From positions 4,092,001-4,156,000 of the forward strand of contig NZ_AP022568.1 of NCBI RefSeq assembly GCF_010727605.1: a stretch of 64,000 nucleotides of DNA, read 5' to 3'. The number at the start of each line of letters is the position of its first letter. Within the stretch, counting starts at the first letter, position 1. The position numbers were made by a program, and so were the translations under genes. This document shows, one piece after another, positions 1 to 11,315 of the stretch. Under the pieces are notes generated by a model that was not told where the DNA came from, did no database searches, and saw only the letters and a program-made list of their open reading frames with translations. Origin of the DNA: Mycobacterium simiae. GTDB taxonomy: Bacteria; Actinomycetota; Actinomycetes; Mycobacteriales; Mycobacteriaceae.

Positions 1-2
1 CC

Positions 3-2108
<2,106 letters not shown>

Positions 2109-2119
<11 letters not shown>

Positions 2120-2942
2120 GCCGACGCGCCGCGCCGCGCTGTGGGTGGCCATCGATGCCCTGGTCGTGGTCTACGCCCTGCTTCCGGTGCTGTGGATTCT
2201 CAGCCTGTCGCTCAAACCGACGTCAACGGTCAAGGACGGCAAGCTGATTCCGTCGTCGGTGACCTTGGAGAACTATCGCGGCATCTTCCGCGGTGACTTT
2301 TTCACCTCGGCGTTGCTCAACTCCATCGGAATTGCGCTGATTGCCACTGCGGTCGCGGTGCTGCTGGGCGCGATGGCGGCGTACGCCATTGCGCGGCTGC
2401 ACTTCCCCGGCAAGGGACTGCTCGTCGGTTCCGCACTGCTGATCACCATGTTCCCGGCCATCTCGCTGGTCACTCCGCTGTTCGAAATCGAGCGCTGGCT
2501 AGGACTTTTCGACACCTGGCCCGGCTTGATTCTGCCGTACATCACCTTCGCGCTTCCGCTGGCCATGTATACCCTGTCGGCGTTCTTCCGGGAGATCCCC
2601 TGGGATCTGGAGAAAGCCGCGAAAATGGACGGCGCGACACCGGGCCAGGCTTTCCGCAAGGTGATCGTCCCGCTGGCGGCACCTGGCCTGGTGACCGCGG
2701 CGATCCTGGTCTTCATCTTCGCCTGGAACGATCTGCTGTTGGCGTTGTCGCTGACCGCCACCAAAGCGGCGATCACCGCTCCGGTGGCGATCGCGAACTT
2801 CCCCGGCAGTTCGCAATTCGAGGAGCCGACGGGGTCGATCGCGGCCGGCGCCATCGTGATCACGGTTCCGATCATCGTGTTTGTTCTAATCTTCCAACGA
2901 CGGATTGTCGCCGGGTTGACCTCAGGCGCCGTGAAGGGATAG
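2109..2942 (+). CDS. sugB: SugB, trehalose ABC importer permease
   Basis: Second permease of the LpqY-SugABC importer, MalG-like, 277 residues with about six membrane segments and an EAA loop ([20 protein letters not shown]). The frame stays open upstream to 2031, but ATG at 2109 is chosen because the protein then begins [20 protein letters not shown], aligning with the known start of Rv1237 (274 residues). This start lies inside the last codons of sugA. The C-terminal half is nearly the same as remembered Rv1237. Confidence 0.95.
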
Positions 2943-2946
2943 CGCG

Positions 2947-4128
2947 ATGGCCGAGATTGTGCTGGAGCATGTCACCAAGAGTTACCCCGACGGGCACGCT
3001 GCGGTGCGGGACTTGAGCCTCACCATCGCGGACGGGGAATTCCTGATCCTGGTCGGGCCATCCGGCTGCGGCAAGACCACGACGCTGAACATGATTGCCG
3101 GCCTTGAGGATATCTCGTCGGGTGAATTGCGCATCGGCGGCCAGCGAGTCAACGAAAAGGCACCCAAGGATCGCGATATCGCGATGGTGTTCCAGTCCTA
3201 TGCGCTCTATCCGCACATGACCGTTCGGCAGAACATTGCTTTCCCGCTGACGCTGGCGAAGATGAAGAAGAGCGACATCGAGCGCAAGGTTGCCGAGACC
3301 GCCAAAATCCTTGACCTGTCCGAACTTCTGGAGCGCAAGCCCTCCCAGCTGTCAGGCGGACAACGGCAGCGCGTAGCAATGGGGCGGGCGATCGTGCGCC
3401 AGCCCAAGGCGTTTCTGATGGACGAGCCGCTTTCCAACCTGGACGCCAAGCTGCGGGTGCAGATGCGCGGTGAGATCGCCCGGCTGCAGCGCCGGCTGGG
3501 GACTACCACCGTCTACGTCACGCACGACCAGACCGAGGCGATGACACTGGGTGACCGGGTGGTGGTGATGCACGGCGGGGCGGCCCAGCAGATCGGCACG
3601 CCGGAGGAGCTGTACGAGCGCCCGGCGAACCTGTTCGTCGCCGGGTTCATCGGGTCCCCGCCGATGAACTTCTTCCCCGCAACCTTGACGCCGAATGGCT
3701 TGACGTTGCCGTTCGGCGAGGTGATGCTCAGCCCGCAACTCCAGCAGGTGATGGCCCAGCATCCCAGACCGGACAACGTCATCGTCGGGATGCGGCCCGA
3801 ACACCTGCTGGACGCCACGCTCCTCGACGGGTACCAGCGAATCACGTCGACGACCTTCCAGATCACCGTCGACCTGATCGAATCACTGGGGGCCGACAAG
3901 TATGTGTACTTCACCATCGCTAACTCCGACGTGCATTCGGCCCGGCTCGACGAGGTGGCCGCCGAATCCGATGTCGCCGAAAACCAGTTCGTGGCAAGGG
4001 TTCCCGCCGAATCCAGCGCCGTCGTCGGCCAGCCGATCGAATTGGCTTTCAACACCGCAAAACTCGCGGTGTTCGACGCCGACACCGGTGCGAACCTCAC
4101 CGCGCCCCGGGCGTGCGGCCAACAGTGA
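2947..4128 (+). CDS. sugC: SugC, trehalose ABC importer ATPase
   Basis: Cytoplasmic ATPase that powers trehalose import, 393 residues, MalK/UgpC type. Visible are the Walker [10 protein letters not shown] (about residues 37 to 45), the signature [14 protein letters not shown], the Walker [13 protein letters not shown] and the switch H in [12 protein letters not shown]-terminal regulatory domain of about 150 residues follows. ATG start with GAAGGGATAG just upstream, 4 bp after the sugB stop. Last gene of the conserved sug operon; the SUFU-domain gene overlaps its stop. Confidence 0.96.
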   Translation: MAEIVLEHVTKSYPDGHAAVRDLSLTIADGEFLILVGPSGCGKTTTLNMIAGLEDISSGELRIGGQRVNEKAPKDRDIAMVFQSYALYPHMTVRQNIAFPLTLAKMKKSDIERKVAETAKILDLSELLERKPSQLSGGQRQRVAMGRAIVRQPKAFLMDEPLSNLDAKLRVQMRGEIARLQRRLGTTTVYVTHDQTEAMTLGDRVVVMHGGAAQQIGTPEELYERPANLFVAGFIGSPPMNFFPATLTPNGLTLPFGEVMLSPQLQQVMAQHPRPDNVIVGMRPEHLLDATLLDGYQRITSTTFQITVDLIESLGADKYVYFTIANSDVHSARLDEVAAESDVAENQFVARVPAESSAVVGQPIELAFNTAKLAVFDADTGANLTAPRACGQQ

Positions 4129-4739
4129 CACCGATCCTCGACCGGGTGCGGGCCCACTTGCGCGACCACTTCGCCGGCGGATGGAGTGAACCAGATTCGG
4201 CCAGTGTGACGTTTCTGGGGTCCGAGCCGATCGAGGTGCTGCGCTTCCGCCGGGACGGCCAGGACGGCGCCGGCGCGCTGGTCGACTACGTCTCGCTGGG
4301 CTGCTCGCGCCACCCGATGGTCGATCCCACCGAGATCGTCGTCGACCCACACCGCGGCCCGCGCGCCGAAGTGACGCTGTGTCTGCGCAATCCCGGCGAG
4401 GTCTCCGGGATTGCCCGCAGCCTGGCGGTACTCGCGGCTGCGCCGGCAGTCGACGGATTGGTGCTGGGCCCGGACGCGCTGATCGATCTCGGCTCGCCGC
4501 TGTGGTCTTCGCCGTCGCAACGGGTGCCATTCACGGCAGTTCTCTTGGGCCCCAGTGACATTGCGGAATGCCCGTTAGAGCCGCCGCGCGAGCCAGTGAG
4601 GTTTTTGTCCGCGACGCCGATCACCGCGACCGAAGCGGCCTGGGTGCGGCTGAAGGGCGCCGAGGCGATGCGAGAGGCCTGGCGCACCGACGGCGTCGAC
4701 GTGCTGGACCCGCATCGCCATGCCACTCAACCCAACTGA
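4125..4739 (+). CDS. Suppressor-of-fused (SUFU) domain protein
   Basis: About 204 residues, cytoplasmic, no signal peptide or membrane segment. The pattern [12 protein letters not shown], then [11 protein letters not shown], a [15 protein letters not shown] stretch, and [20 protein letters not shown] is what I know from bacterial SUFU-domain proteins. GTG at 4125 is preferred over GTG at 4113 because it gives a GTGA overlap with the sugC stop. SUFU-fold proteins in bacteria have been proposed as immunity proteins of polymorphic toxins, but no toxin gene is next to this one, so its role here is unknown. Coupling to sugC suggests co-expression with the trehalose importer. I do not recall a counterpart at this place in M. 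tuberculosis. Confidence 0.75.
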   Translation: MTPILDRVRAHLRDHFAGGWSEPDSASVTFLGSEPIEVLRFRRDGQDGAGALVDYVSLGCSRHPMVDPTEIVVDPHRGPRAEVTLCLRNPGEVSGIARSLAVLAAAPAVDGLVLGPDALIDLGSPLWSSPSQRVPFTAVLLGPSDIAECPLEPPREPVRFLSATPITATEAAWVRLKGAEAMREAWRTDGVDVLDPHRHATQPN

Positions 4740-4746
4740 GCAACGG

Positions 4747-5847
4747 CTAGAGCCAGTTGTTCCTGCGGAATTGGAAGTACAGCACCAGACAGGTCACCGT
4801 CATCAGGCCCATCACGCCCGGGTAGCCCCACGTCCAATCCAGTTCCGGCATGAAGTGAAAGTTCATGCCGTAGATGGCGGCGACCATGGTGGGCACCGCC
4901 AAGATGCCGGCCCAGGCGGCCATTTTGCGCATATCGTTGTTCTGCTGCATGCCGACTCGCGCCAACGCCGCCTGAACCAGCGAGTTGAGCATGTCGTCGT
5001 AACTGGCAATCTGATCGGCGGCCTCGGAATGGTGGTCACCGACGTCGCGCAGATAGCGCCGCACCTCTTTGGAGATCAGGTCTTTGTTCTCGATCTGCAT
5101 GCGGTGGAAGGCGGCTGACAACGGATTGACGCATCGGCGTAACTCCACGACCTCCCGCTTGAGCAGGTAAATGGGTTCGACGTCGATCTTGCGGCCGGGG
5201 GCGAACGCCACCTCCTCGATGCTGTCGATGTCGGCCTCCATCAGCCGGGTCACCTCGAGGTAGTGGTCCACGACGTAGTCGGCGATCGCGTGCATCACCG
5301 CGAAGGGCCCCAGCCGCAGCTGTTCACCGTCGGCTTCCATGCGCTTGCGTACGTCGGCCAGTCCGCTGTGCTCACCGTGGCGCACCGTGACCACGAAGTT
5401 CCTGCCGACGAAGATCATCACCTCGCCGCTTTGCACGATTTCGCGCGCCAGGGCCACGGATTCGTGCGGCACGTATTTGACCGTCTTGAGCACCAGCACC
5501 AGTGTGTCGTCGTAGCGTTCCAGCTTGGGGCGTTGGTGGGCGCAGACGGCGTCCTCGACGGCAAGCGGATGTAAGCCGAAAACCTCCGCCACTTCCTTCA
5601 TCTGGACGTCGCCGGGCTCGTGCAAGCCGACCCAGACGAACGCCTCGTGCCCCAATGCCTGGATCTGGTGCACCTTGCTGTCTGCGGCCTCATAGGTGAA
5701 CGTGCCGGGCAACCGCTGGCCCTCCACATAGACCGCGCAGTCGACCAGGGCCACGTGCGGCGGAAGCGGTTCCGCCGCGGGTTTGGCCTGCGGCTCATGC
5801 GCGATCGTTCGAAGCGCCTCGGGCAGTGCGTCGAAACCCTCGAACAC
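4747..5847 (-). CDS. corA: CorA-family magnesium/cobalt transporter
   Basis: Homo-pentameric divalent cation channel of the inner membrane, 366 residues, same length as Rv1239c. A large acidic cytoplasmic domain is followed by two C-terminal helices; the selectivity motif is YGMNFHFMPELDW, followed by the last helix VMGLMTVTCLVLYFQF and a basic tail RRNNWL. The GTG start has a clear Shine-Dalgarno (GGAGG, 5 nt away). Converges with the SUFU gene with only 7 bp between stops. Confidence 0.95.
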   Translation of the reverse strand: MFEGFDALPEALRTIAHEPQAKPAAEPLPPHVALVDCAVYVEGQRLPGTFTYEAADSKVHQIQALGHEAFVWVGLHEPGDVQMKEVAEVFGLHPLAVEDAVCAHQRPKLERYDDTLVLVLKTVKYVPHESVALAREIVQSGEVMIFVGRNFVVTVRHGEHSGLADVRKRMEADGEQLRLGPFAVMHAIADYVVDHYLEVTRLMEADIDSIEEVAFAPGRKIDVEPIYLLKREVVELRRCVNPLSAAFHRMQIENKDLISKEVRRYLRDVGDHHSEAADQIASYDDMLNSLVQAALARVGMQQNNDMRKMAAWAGILAVPTMVAAIYGMNFHFMPELDWTWGYPGVMGLMTVTCLVLYFQFRRNNWL

Positions 5848-6044
5848 CTCAACCTCCAGTCACGCCCAAAAGTGGCGGAGCGGTGCTCAATGCTACGCGC
5901 GCTGGCCAAACGGGTCATGAAATAGCGTGGCGCGGTGCTGGGACAGCGGCGGGCACCGCGCCGACGGCGACGAATGCCCGGCGGCTCCCTTTGGTGGCCC
6001 CTTTGGTGGCCAGGACCGAAGAATTCGGGGCGGTGGGAGTGCGC

Positions 6045-6092
6045 TAGTTTCGTGGGCGACGCGATTTTTGAAGACCTTCTCCATAGGAGTAC
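6045..6092 (+). promoter_or_regulatory. Putative mdh promoter and leader
   Basis: A TANNNT hexamer (TAGTTT, 6045 to 6050) lies about 50 bp before mdh, predicting a leader of roughly 40 nt that contains TAGGAG near 6086. Upstream, the 12-bp sequence CCCTTTGGTGGC occurs twice in tandem (5987 to 6010). No good -35 was seen. Inferred by eye only. Confidence 0.35.
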
Positions 6093-6098
6093 ATCGAC

Positions 6099-7088
<990 letters not shown>

Positions 7089-7125
7089 ATTAGGCCCGCT
7101 AATCGATAGTCAGTACCCTGGGCGC

Positions 7126-8298
7126 GTGTCCGGAATCGTGCCACCGCCGTTAGTCATCGGAGACGACGAGATCTTCGAGGCTCACGTAGGTGGCAAGCTT
7201 TCGGTCGATATGAAGGCGGCGTTGGACACGCAGCGTGCGCTGTCGATCGCCTACACGCCGGGCGTCGCGCAAGTCAGTCGGGCAATCGCCGCCGACCACA
7301 CCCTGGCCGACCGCTACACCTGGGCGCATCGGCTGGTGGCGGTGGTCAGCGACGGCAGTGCGGTCCTGGGTCTCGGCGATATCGGACCGGCCGCGGCGCT
7401 GCCGGTGATGGAGGGCAAGAGCGCGCTGTTCAAGCAGTTCGCCGACCTCAATGCGATCCCGATCGTGCTGGACACCAAGGATCCCGACGAGATCGTCGAA
7501 ACGCTGGTGCGCCTGCGGCCGACGTTCGGCGCGGTGAATCTGGAAGACATCTCCGCGCCGCGCTGCTTCGAGATCGAACGACGCGTGATCGACGCGCTGG
7601 ACTGCCCGGTCATGCATGACGACCAGCACGGCACCGCGATTGTCGTGCTGGCCGCGCTGATGGGCGCCAGCAAGGTGCTCGGACGCGACATGGGGTCGCT
7701 GCGGGTGGTCGTGTCCGGCGCCGGGGCCGCGGGCGTGGCGTGCTCGAAACTGCTTCTGGCGATGGGCGTTTCGGACATCACGGTGCTCGACTCGCAGGGC
7801 ATTCTGCACGCCGGCCGCGACGGCATGAACGTCGTCAAGACCGACCTTGCGCGCAGCAGCAATCCGCGCGGGCTGACCGGCGGCATGGTAGAGGCGCTCA
7901 AGGAAGCCGACGTGTTTCTCGGGGTGTCGGCCGGCGTCGTGCCGGAGGAACTCATCGCCACAATGGCACCGGACAGCATCGTCTTCGCGCTGTCGAACCC
8001 CGACCCGGAAATTCATCCCGACGTCGCGGCCCGCCATGCCGCCGTGGTGGCCACCGGCCGCAGCGACTTCCCGAACCAGATCAACAACGTGCTGGCGTTC
8101 CCCGGAGTTTTCCGCGGTGCGCTCGATGCCGGGGCGCGGCGGATCACCGAGAACATGATGGTGGCCGCGGCCGAGGCGATCTTCTCCGTCGTCAGCGACG
8201 AGCTCGCCCCGGACCGGATCGTGCCGAGTCCGCTGGACATGCGGGTCGGCACGGCGGTGGCGCAGGCCGTGGCGCGGGCCGCAGCCAACCCGGCGTGA
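7126..8298 (+). CDS. NAD(P)-dependent malic enzyme (short form)
   Basis: Oxidative decarboxylation of malate to pyruvate and CO2, linking the TCA cycle to pyruvate metabolism. 390 residues, the short bacterial type without a phosphotransacetylase domain. The catalytic Tyr lies in AYTPGVAQVSRAIA, the Lys and cofactor region in FADLNAIPIVLDTKD, the metal-binding Asp in MHDDQHGTAIV, and the nucleotide fold in VVSGAGAAGVACSKLL. Weak GTG start. The stop overlaps the lpqZ GTG start (GTGA). In M. tuberculosis this interval holds vapBC33 and PE_PGRS23, and the only malic enzyme I recall (mez, Rv2332) is elsewhere and longer. Cofactor preference cannot be told by eye. Confidence 0.92.
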   Translation: MSGIVPPPLVIGDDEIFEAHVGGKLSVDMKAALDTQRALSIAYTPGVAQVSRAIAADHTLADRYTWAHRLVAVVSDGSAVLGLGDIGPAAALPVMEGKSALFKQFADLNAIPIVLDTKDPDEIVETLVRLRPTFGAVNLEDISAPRCFEIERRVIDALDCPVMHDDQHGTAIVVLAALMGASKVLGRDMGSLRVVVSGAGAAGVACSKLLLAMGVSDITVLDSQGILHAGRDGMNVVKTDLARSSNPRGLTGGMVEALKEADVFLGVSAGVVPEELIATMAPDSIVFALSNPDPEIHPDVAARHAAVVATGRSDFPNQINNVLAFPGVFRGALDAGARRITENMMVAAAEAIFSVVSDELAPDRIVPSPLDMRVGTAVAQAVARAAANPA

Positions 8299-9167
8299 AG
8301 GTCGGCCGGCTGGCGGCGCTGCTGGTCGCGGCCCTGCTCGCCGCCGGGTGCTGCGCCGGTTGCAGCTCCGGTGGCCACCGTGGTCCCCCCGAGGTGGTCG
8401 TCGGCTCCCCGAAGGACGCCTTGTCGGTGCTGCTGGCTGACGTCTACGCCGCGGCGCTGCGGTCGTACGGTTTCGCGGCACGGACCGAAACCGCGGACGA
8501 CCCGATGGCACGCCTGGGCTCGGGTGCGTTCGACGTCGCCCCCGCGTTCACCGGCCAGACCCTGCAGGCCTTGCAGCCCGGCGCCAGCGCGCTGTCCGAC
8601 GCCCAGGTGTACCGCGCGATGGTGGCGGCGCTTCCCGAGGGCATCGCCGCCGGCGACTACACCACGGCCGCCGAGGACAAGCCTGTGCTGCTGGTGACGC
8701 AACCGACCGCTAAGGCGTGGGGCGGCCAGGACCGCAGCGCGGATCTGAGCACGTTGGGCAAGCACTGCGCCGGGTTGACCGTCGGCGCCGTCGCCGGCCA
8801 CCCGGCACCGTCGGTCGTCGGCACTTGCCGGATGCCCGCTCCACGCGAATTCCCGGACGGCGCAACGATGTTCGCGGCGCTGCGGGCCGGGGAATTGACC
8901 GCGGGATGGACCAGCACCGCCGACCCGGCGCTGCCGGGCGACCTGGTCCCGCTCGCCGACGGCAAGCCCGCCTTGATCCAGGCGCAGAACGTGGTGCCGC
9001 TGTATCGGCGCAACGTGTTGACCGATCGTCAGGTGCTGGCGATCAACGAGGTGGCGGGCGTGCTGGACACCGCCGCTCTGGCCGACATGCGCCGACAGGT
9101 CGCCGGTGGCGCCGATCCGCAGGCGGTCGCCGGGGGCTGGCTCGCCGAACACCCGTTGGGGCGGTGA
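8295..9167 (+). CDS. lpqZ: LpqZ, substrate-binding lipoprotein
   Basis: Secreted lipoprotein, 290 residues, similar to Rv1244 and to OpuAC/OsmX-like betaine-binding proteins. The signal peptide is MKVGRLAALLVAALLAAGC with a lipobox LAAGC. The frame extends far upstream through the malic enzyme gene, but GTG at 8295 is the only start that puts a signal peptide at the N-terminus. No permease or ATPase gene is nearby, so transport function is unproven. Converges on the SDR gene with 4 bp between stops. Confidence 0.92.
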   Translation: MKVGRLAALLVAALLAAGCCAGCSSGGHRGPPEVVVGSPKDALSVLLADVYAAALRSYGFAARTETADDPMARLGSGAFDVAPAFTGQTLQALQPGASALSDAQVYRAMVAALPEGIAAGDYTTAAEDKPVLLVTQPTAKAWGGQDRSADLSTLGKHCAGLTVGAVAGHPAPSVVGTCRMPAPREFPDGATMFAALRAGELTAGWTSTADPALPGDLVPLADGKPALIQAQNVVPLYRRNVLTDRQVLAINEVAGVLDTAALADMRRQVAGGADPQAVAGGWLAEHPLGR

Positions 9168-9171
9168 AACG

Positions 9172-10005
9172 CTACCGCTTTTTCGGTGCGGCGACCCGGT
9201 GGGTGACCGGGCTGAACAGCCGCTGATAGCCCGGGCCGGTCAGCCGCACCAGCGCGTCCAGTACTTTGGCGTCGGTGCCGACCAGCACCCGGGCCTTGTT
9301 CTTGCGGACCCCATCCAGGATGACTTGGGCGGCCCGCTCGGGCGTGGTGCTCGCCATCCGCTTGTCAAACGTCTTGGCCAGTTCGGCGGCGTCGATTCCC
9401 TCGGCGGCGGTGGCGTTGCGCGCGATTGCGGTCTTGATGCCGCCCGGGTGGACCGTGGTGACCTTCACCGGGTGACGGGCCACCTGCATCTCTTGGCGTA
9501 GCGCTTCGGTGAAGCCGCGGACGGCGAATTTCGCCGCGTTGTAGGCGGCCTGGCTCGGCACCGCAAACAACCCGAACACGCTCGAGACGTTGATCACATG
9601 GCCGTCGCCGGAGGCGATCAGGTGCGGAAGGAAGGCCTTGGTGCCGTTGACGACGCCCCAGAAATCGACGTCCATGACCCGCTCGATGTCCTTGAAGTGG
9701 CTGACCTCGATGTCACCGGTGTAGGCGATACCCGCGTTGTTGTAGATCTGGTTGACCTTGCCGAAGTGCTCGTTGACCGCCTCGGCGTAGGCCAGGAAAG
9801 CCTCCCGCTCGGCCACGTCGAGTCGATCGGCCTTCACCGGCGCCCCGATGGCCTTCAGTCGTTCCTCGGTTTGCGCCAGTCCCTCGGTGTTGACGTCGCT
9901 GATAGCCACGCTGGCACCGGAGCGGGCCAGCTCGACGGCCAGCGCCTGGCCGATGCCCGAACCTGCGCCGGTCACCACGGCGACTTTGCCGGCGAATCCC
10001 TGCAT
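9172..10005 (-). CDS. Short-chain dehydrogenase/reductase (copy 1, Rv1245c-like)
   Basis: Classical SDR oxidoreductase, 277 residues. TGAGSGIG cofactor turn near residue 12, NNAG at about 92, catalytic Ser in VINVSSVFG, and YNAAK with the Tyr and Lys. Substrate unknown. ATG at 10005 is preferred over the upstream codon at 10029 because it follows AAGGGGAGGG and matches the start of Rv1245c. The neighbouring gene upstream is a paralogue with the same motifs, showing a tandem duplication. Confidence 0.93.
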   Translation of the reverse strand: MQGFAGKVAVVTGAGSGIGQALAVELARSGASVAISDVNTEGLAQTEERLKAIGAPVKADRLDVAEREAFLAYAEAVNEHFGKVNQIYNNAGIAYTGDIEVSHFKDIERVMDVDFWGVVNGTKAFLPHLIASGDGHVINVSSVFGLFAVPSQAAYNAAKFAVRGFTEALRQEMQVARHPVKVTTVHPGGIKTAIARNATAAEGIDAAELAKTFDKRMASTTPERAAQVILDGVRKNKARVLVGTDAKVLDALVRLTGPGYQRLFSPVTHRVAAPKKR

Positions 10006-10083
10006 GTGCGCCCTCCCCTTACTCTGCAATTGCCTCGAGATTACCCGGTACCACTGGTCTCGGATATTTGCAGGTGGTTCTTC

Positions 10084-10950
10084 TCAGCGCTTACGGGCGA
10101 GCAGCAAACGCACGCGCAGTGCCAACCGGCCCAGCAACGACGGTCCGCCGAACAGCAGTTCGCCGTATCGCCCGCCGAACACCCGCACCATGAGGTCGGC
10201 AGATCTCGCGTCCGTACCGATCAGCACCCGGGGCTTGTTCTTGCCGACGGCAGCCAGGATGGCGCGGGCGGCTTGCTCGGCGGTGGTCTTGGCGACCTGC
10301 TGGTCGAAGTTCTCGAGTATCTCTTCCTGGGTGAGCCCCATGCCCTCGGCGATCTCGGCGTTGGTGCCGAACGAGGTCTTGATGCCGCCCGGGTGCACCA
10401 CGGTTACTCCGACCGGATACCCGGCCACCTGCATCTCCTGGCGCAGCGCCTCGGTGAAGCCGCGGACGGCGAACTTCGCGGCGACGTAACCCGGCTGACC
10501 GGGCAGCGACATCAGGCCGAGCACGCTGGAAATGTTGATGACGTGGCCGTCGCCGGAGGCGATCAGGTGGGGGAGGAAGGCCTTGGTGCCGTTGACGACG
10601 CCCCAGAAGTCGACGTCCATCACCTGCTCGATGTCCTTGAAGCGGCTGTACTCGATGGTGCCGATATGCGTGAGTCCCGCATTGTTGTAGATCTGGTTGA
10701 CCTTGCCGAAGTGCTCGTTGACCGCGTCGGCATAGGCCAGGAAGGCCTCCCGCTCGGTGACGTCGAGTCGATCGGTCTTCACCGGTGCGCCGATGGCCTT
10801 CAGCTGTTCCTCGGTTTGCGCCAATCCGTCGATGTTGACGTCGCTGATAGCCACGCTGGCGCCCGAGCGGGCAAGCGCGAGGGCCAGCGCCTGGCCGATA
10901 CCCGAGCCCGCTCCGGTGACCACGGCGACCTTACCGGCGAACTTGTCCAT
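10084..10950 (-). CDS. Short-chain dehydrogenase/reductase (copy 2, tandem paralogue)
   Basis: 288 residues, same SDR family as the next gene downstream, with long stretches in common (AGKVAVVTGAGSGIGQALA, VNEHFGKVNQIYNNAG, MDVDFWGVVNGTKAFLPHL). The catalytic Ser is in VINISSVLG. The Tyr-x3-Lys reads YVAAK. The C-terminal third differs most and ends in a basic tail (LALRVRLLLARKR). An AAAGGG site precedes the ATG. Its upstream region contains the 56-bp tandem array, so the array would lie in or near its promoter or in a kgd read-through transcript. M. tuberculosis has relBE rather than this copy here. Confidence 0.92.
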   Translation of the reverse strand: MDKFAGKVAVVTGAGSGIGQALALALARSGASVAISDVNIDGLAQTEEQLKAIGAPVKTDRLDVTEREAFLAYADAVNEHFGKVNQIYNNAGLTHIGTIEYSRFKDIEQVMDVDFWGVVNGTKAFLPHLIASGDGHVINISSVLGLMSLPGQPGYVAAKFAVRGFTEALRQEMQVAGYPVGVTVVHPGGIKTSFGTNAEIAEGMGLTQEEILENFDQQVAKTTAEQAARAILAAVGKNKPRVLIGTDARSADLMVRVFGGRYGELLFGGPSLLGRLALRVRLLLARKR

Positions 10951-11028
10951 GCCTACCCTTTCTCAGGACCGCCCCATCGGAGAGGTTAGCCGGTGTCGGC
11001 TGCGGTCCAGCGGGTGGACTAGCGAAGC

Positions 11029-11315
11029 CCGGGCTCGCGCCAATTGCCCGGCTCCTTGCTCGCGCCGTGGGGCGCTCGCCGTCGCCGGGCTCGCGCCAAT
11101 TGCCCGGCTCCTTGCTCGCGCCGTGGGGCGCTCGCCGTCGCCGGGCTCGCGCCAATTGCCCGGCTCCTTGCTCGCGCCGTGGGGCGCTCGCCGTCGCCGG
11201 GCTCGCGCCAATTGCCCGGCTCCTTGCTCGCGCCGTGGGGCGCTCGCCGTCGCCGGGCTCGCGCCAATTGCCCGGCTCCTTGCTCGCGCCGTGGGGCGCT
11301 CGCCGTCGCCGGGCT
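11029..11315. repeat. Tandem array, five identical 56-bp units, hairpin-forming (array A)
   Basis: Units start at 11029, 11085, 11141, 11197 and 11253 with no visible difference between copies. A 7-bp remnant at 11309 to 11315 runs into the kgd stop codon (11314 to 11316). Each full junction can form a hairpin with 7-bp arms GCCGGGC and GCCCGGC and the 11-nt loop TCGCGCCAATT (for example 11084 to 11108), followed by a 31-bp linker. The array fills most of the 363 bp between the kgd stop and the downstream SDR gene. The reading frames through it are artefacts of the 56-bp period. Perfect copies suggest recent expansion, as in a VNTR. Confidence 0.97.

Noticed and set aside
7740..8294. N-terminal extension of LpqZ through the malic enzyme gene
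   Set aside because: It would place the lipoprotein signal inside the protein and duplicate use of the malic enzyme sequence; GTGA overlap at 8295 is the natural start.
11029..11315. CRISPR array
   Set aside because: The whole 56-bp unit repeats without unique spacers, and no cas genes are near. The same holds for 22359 to 22593.
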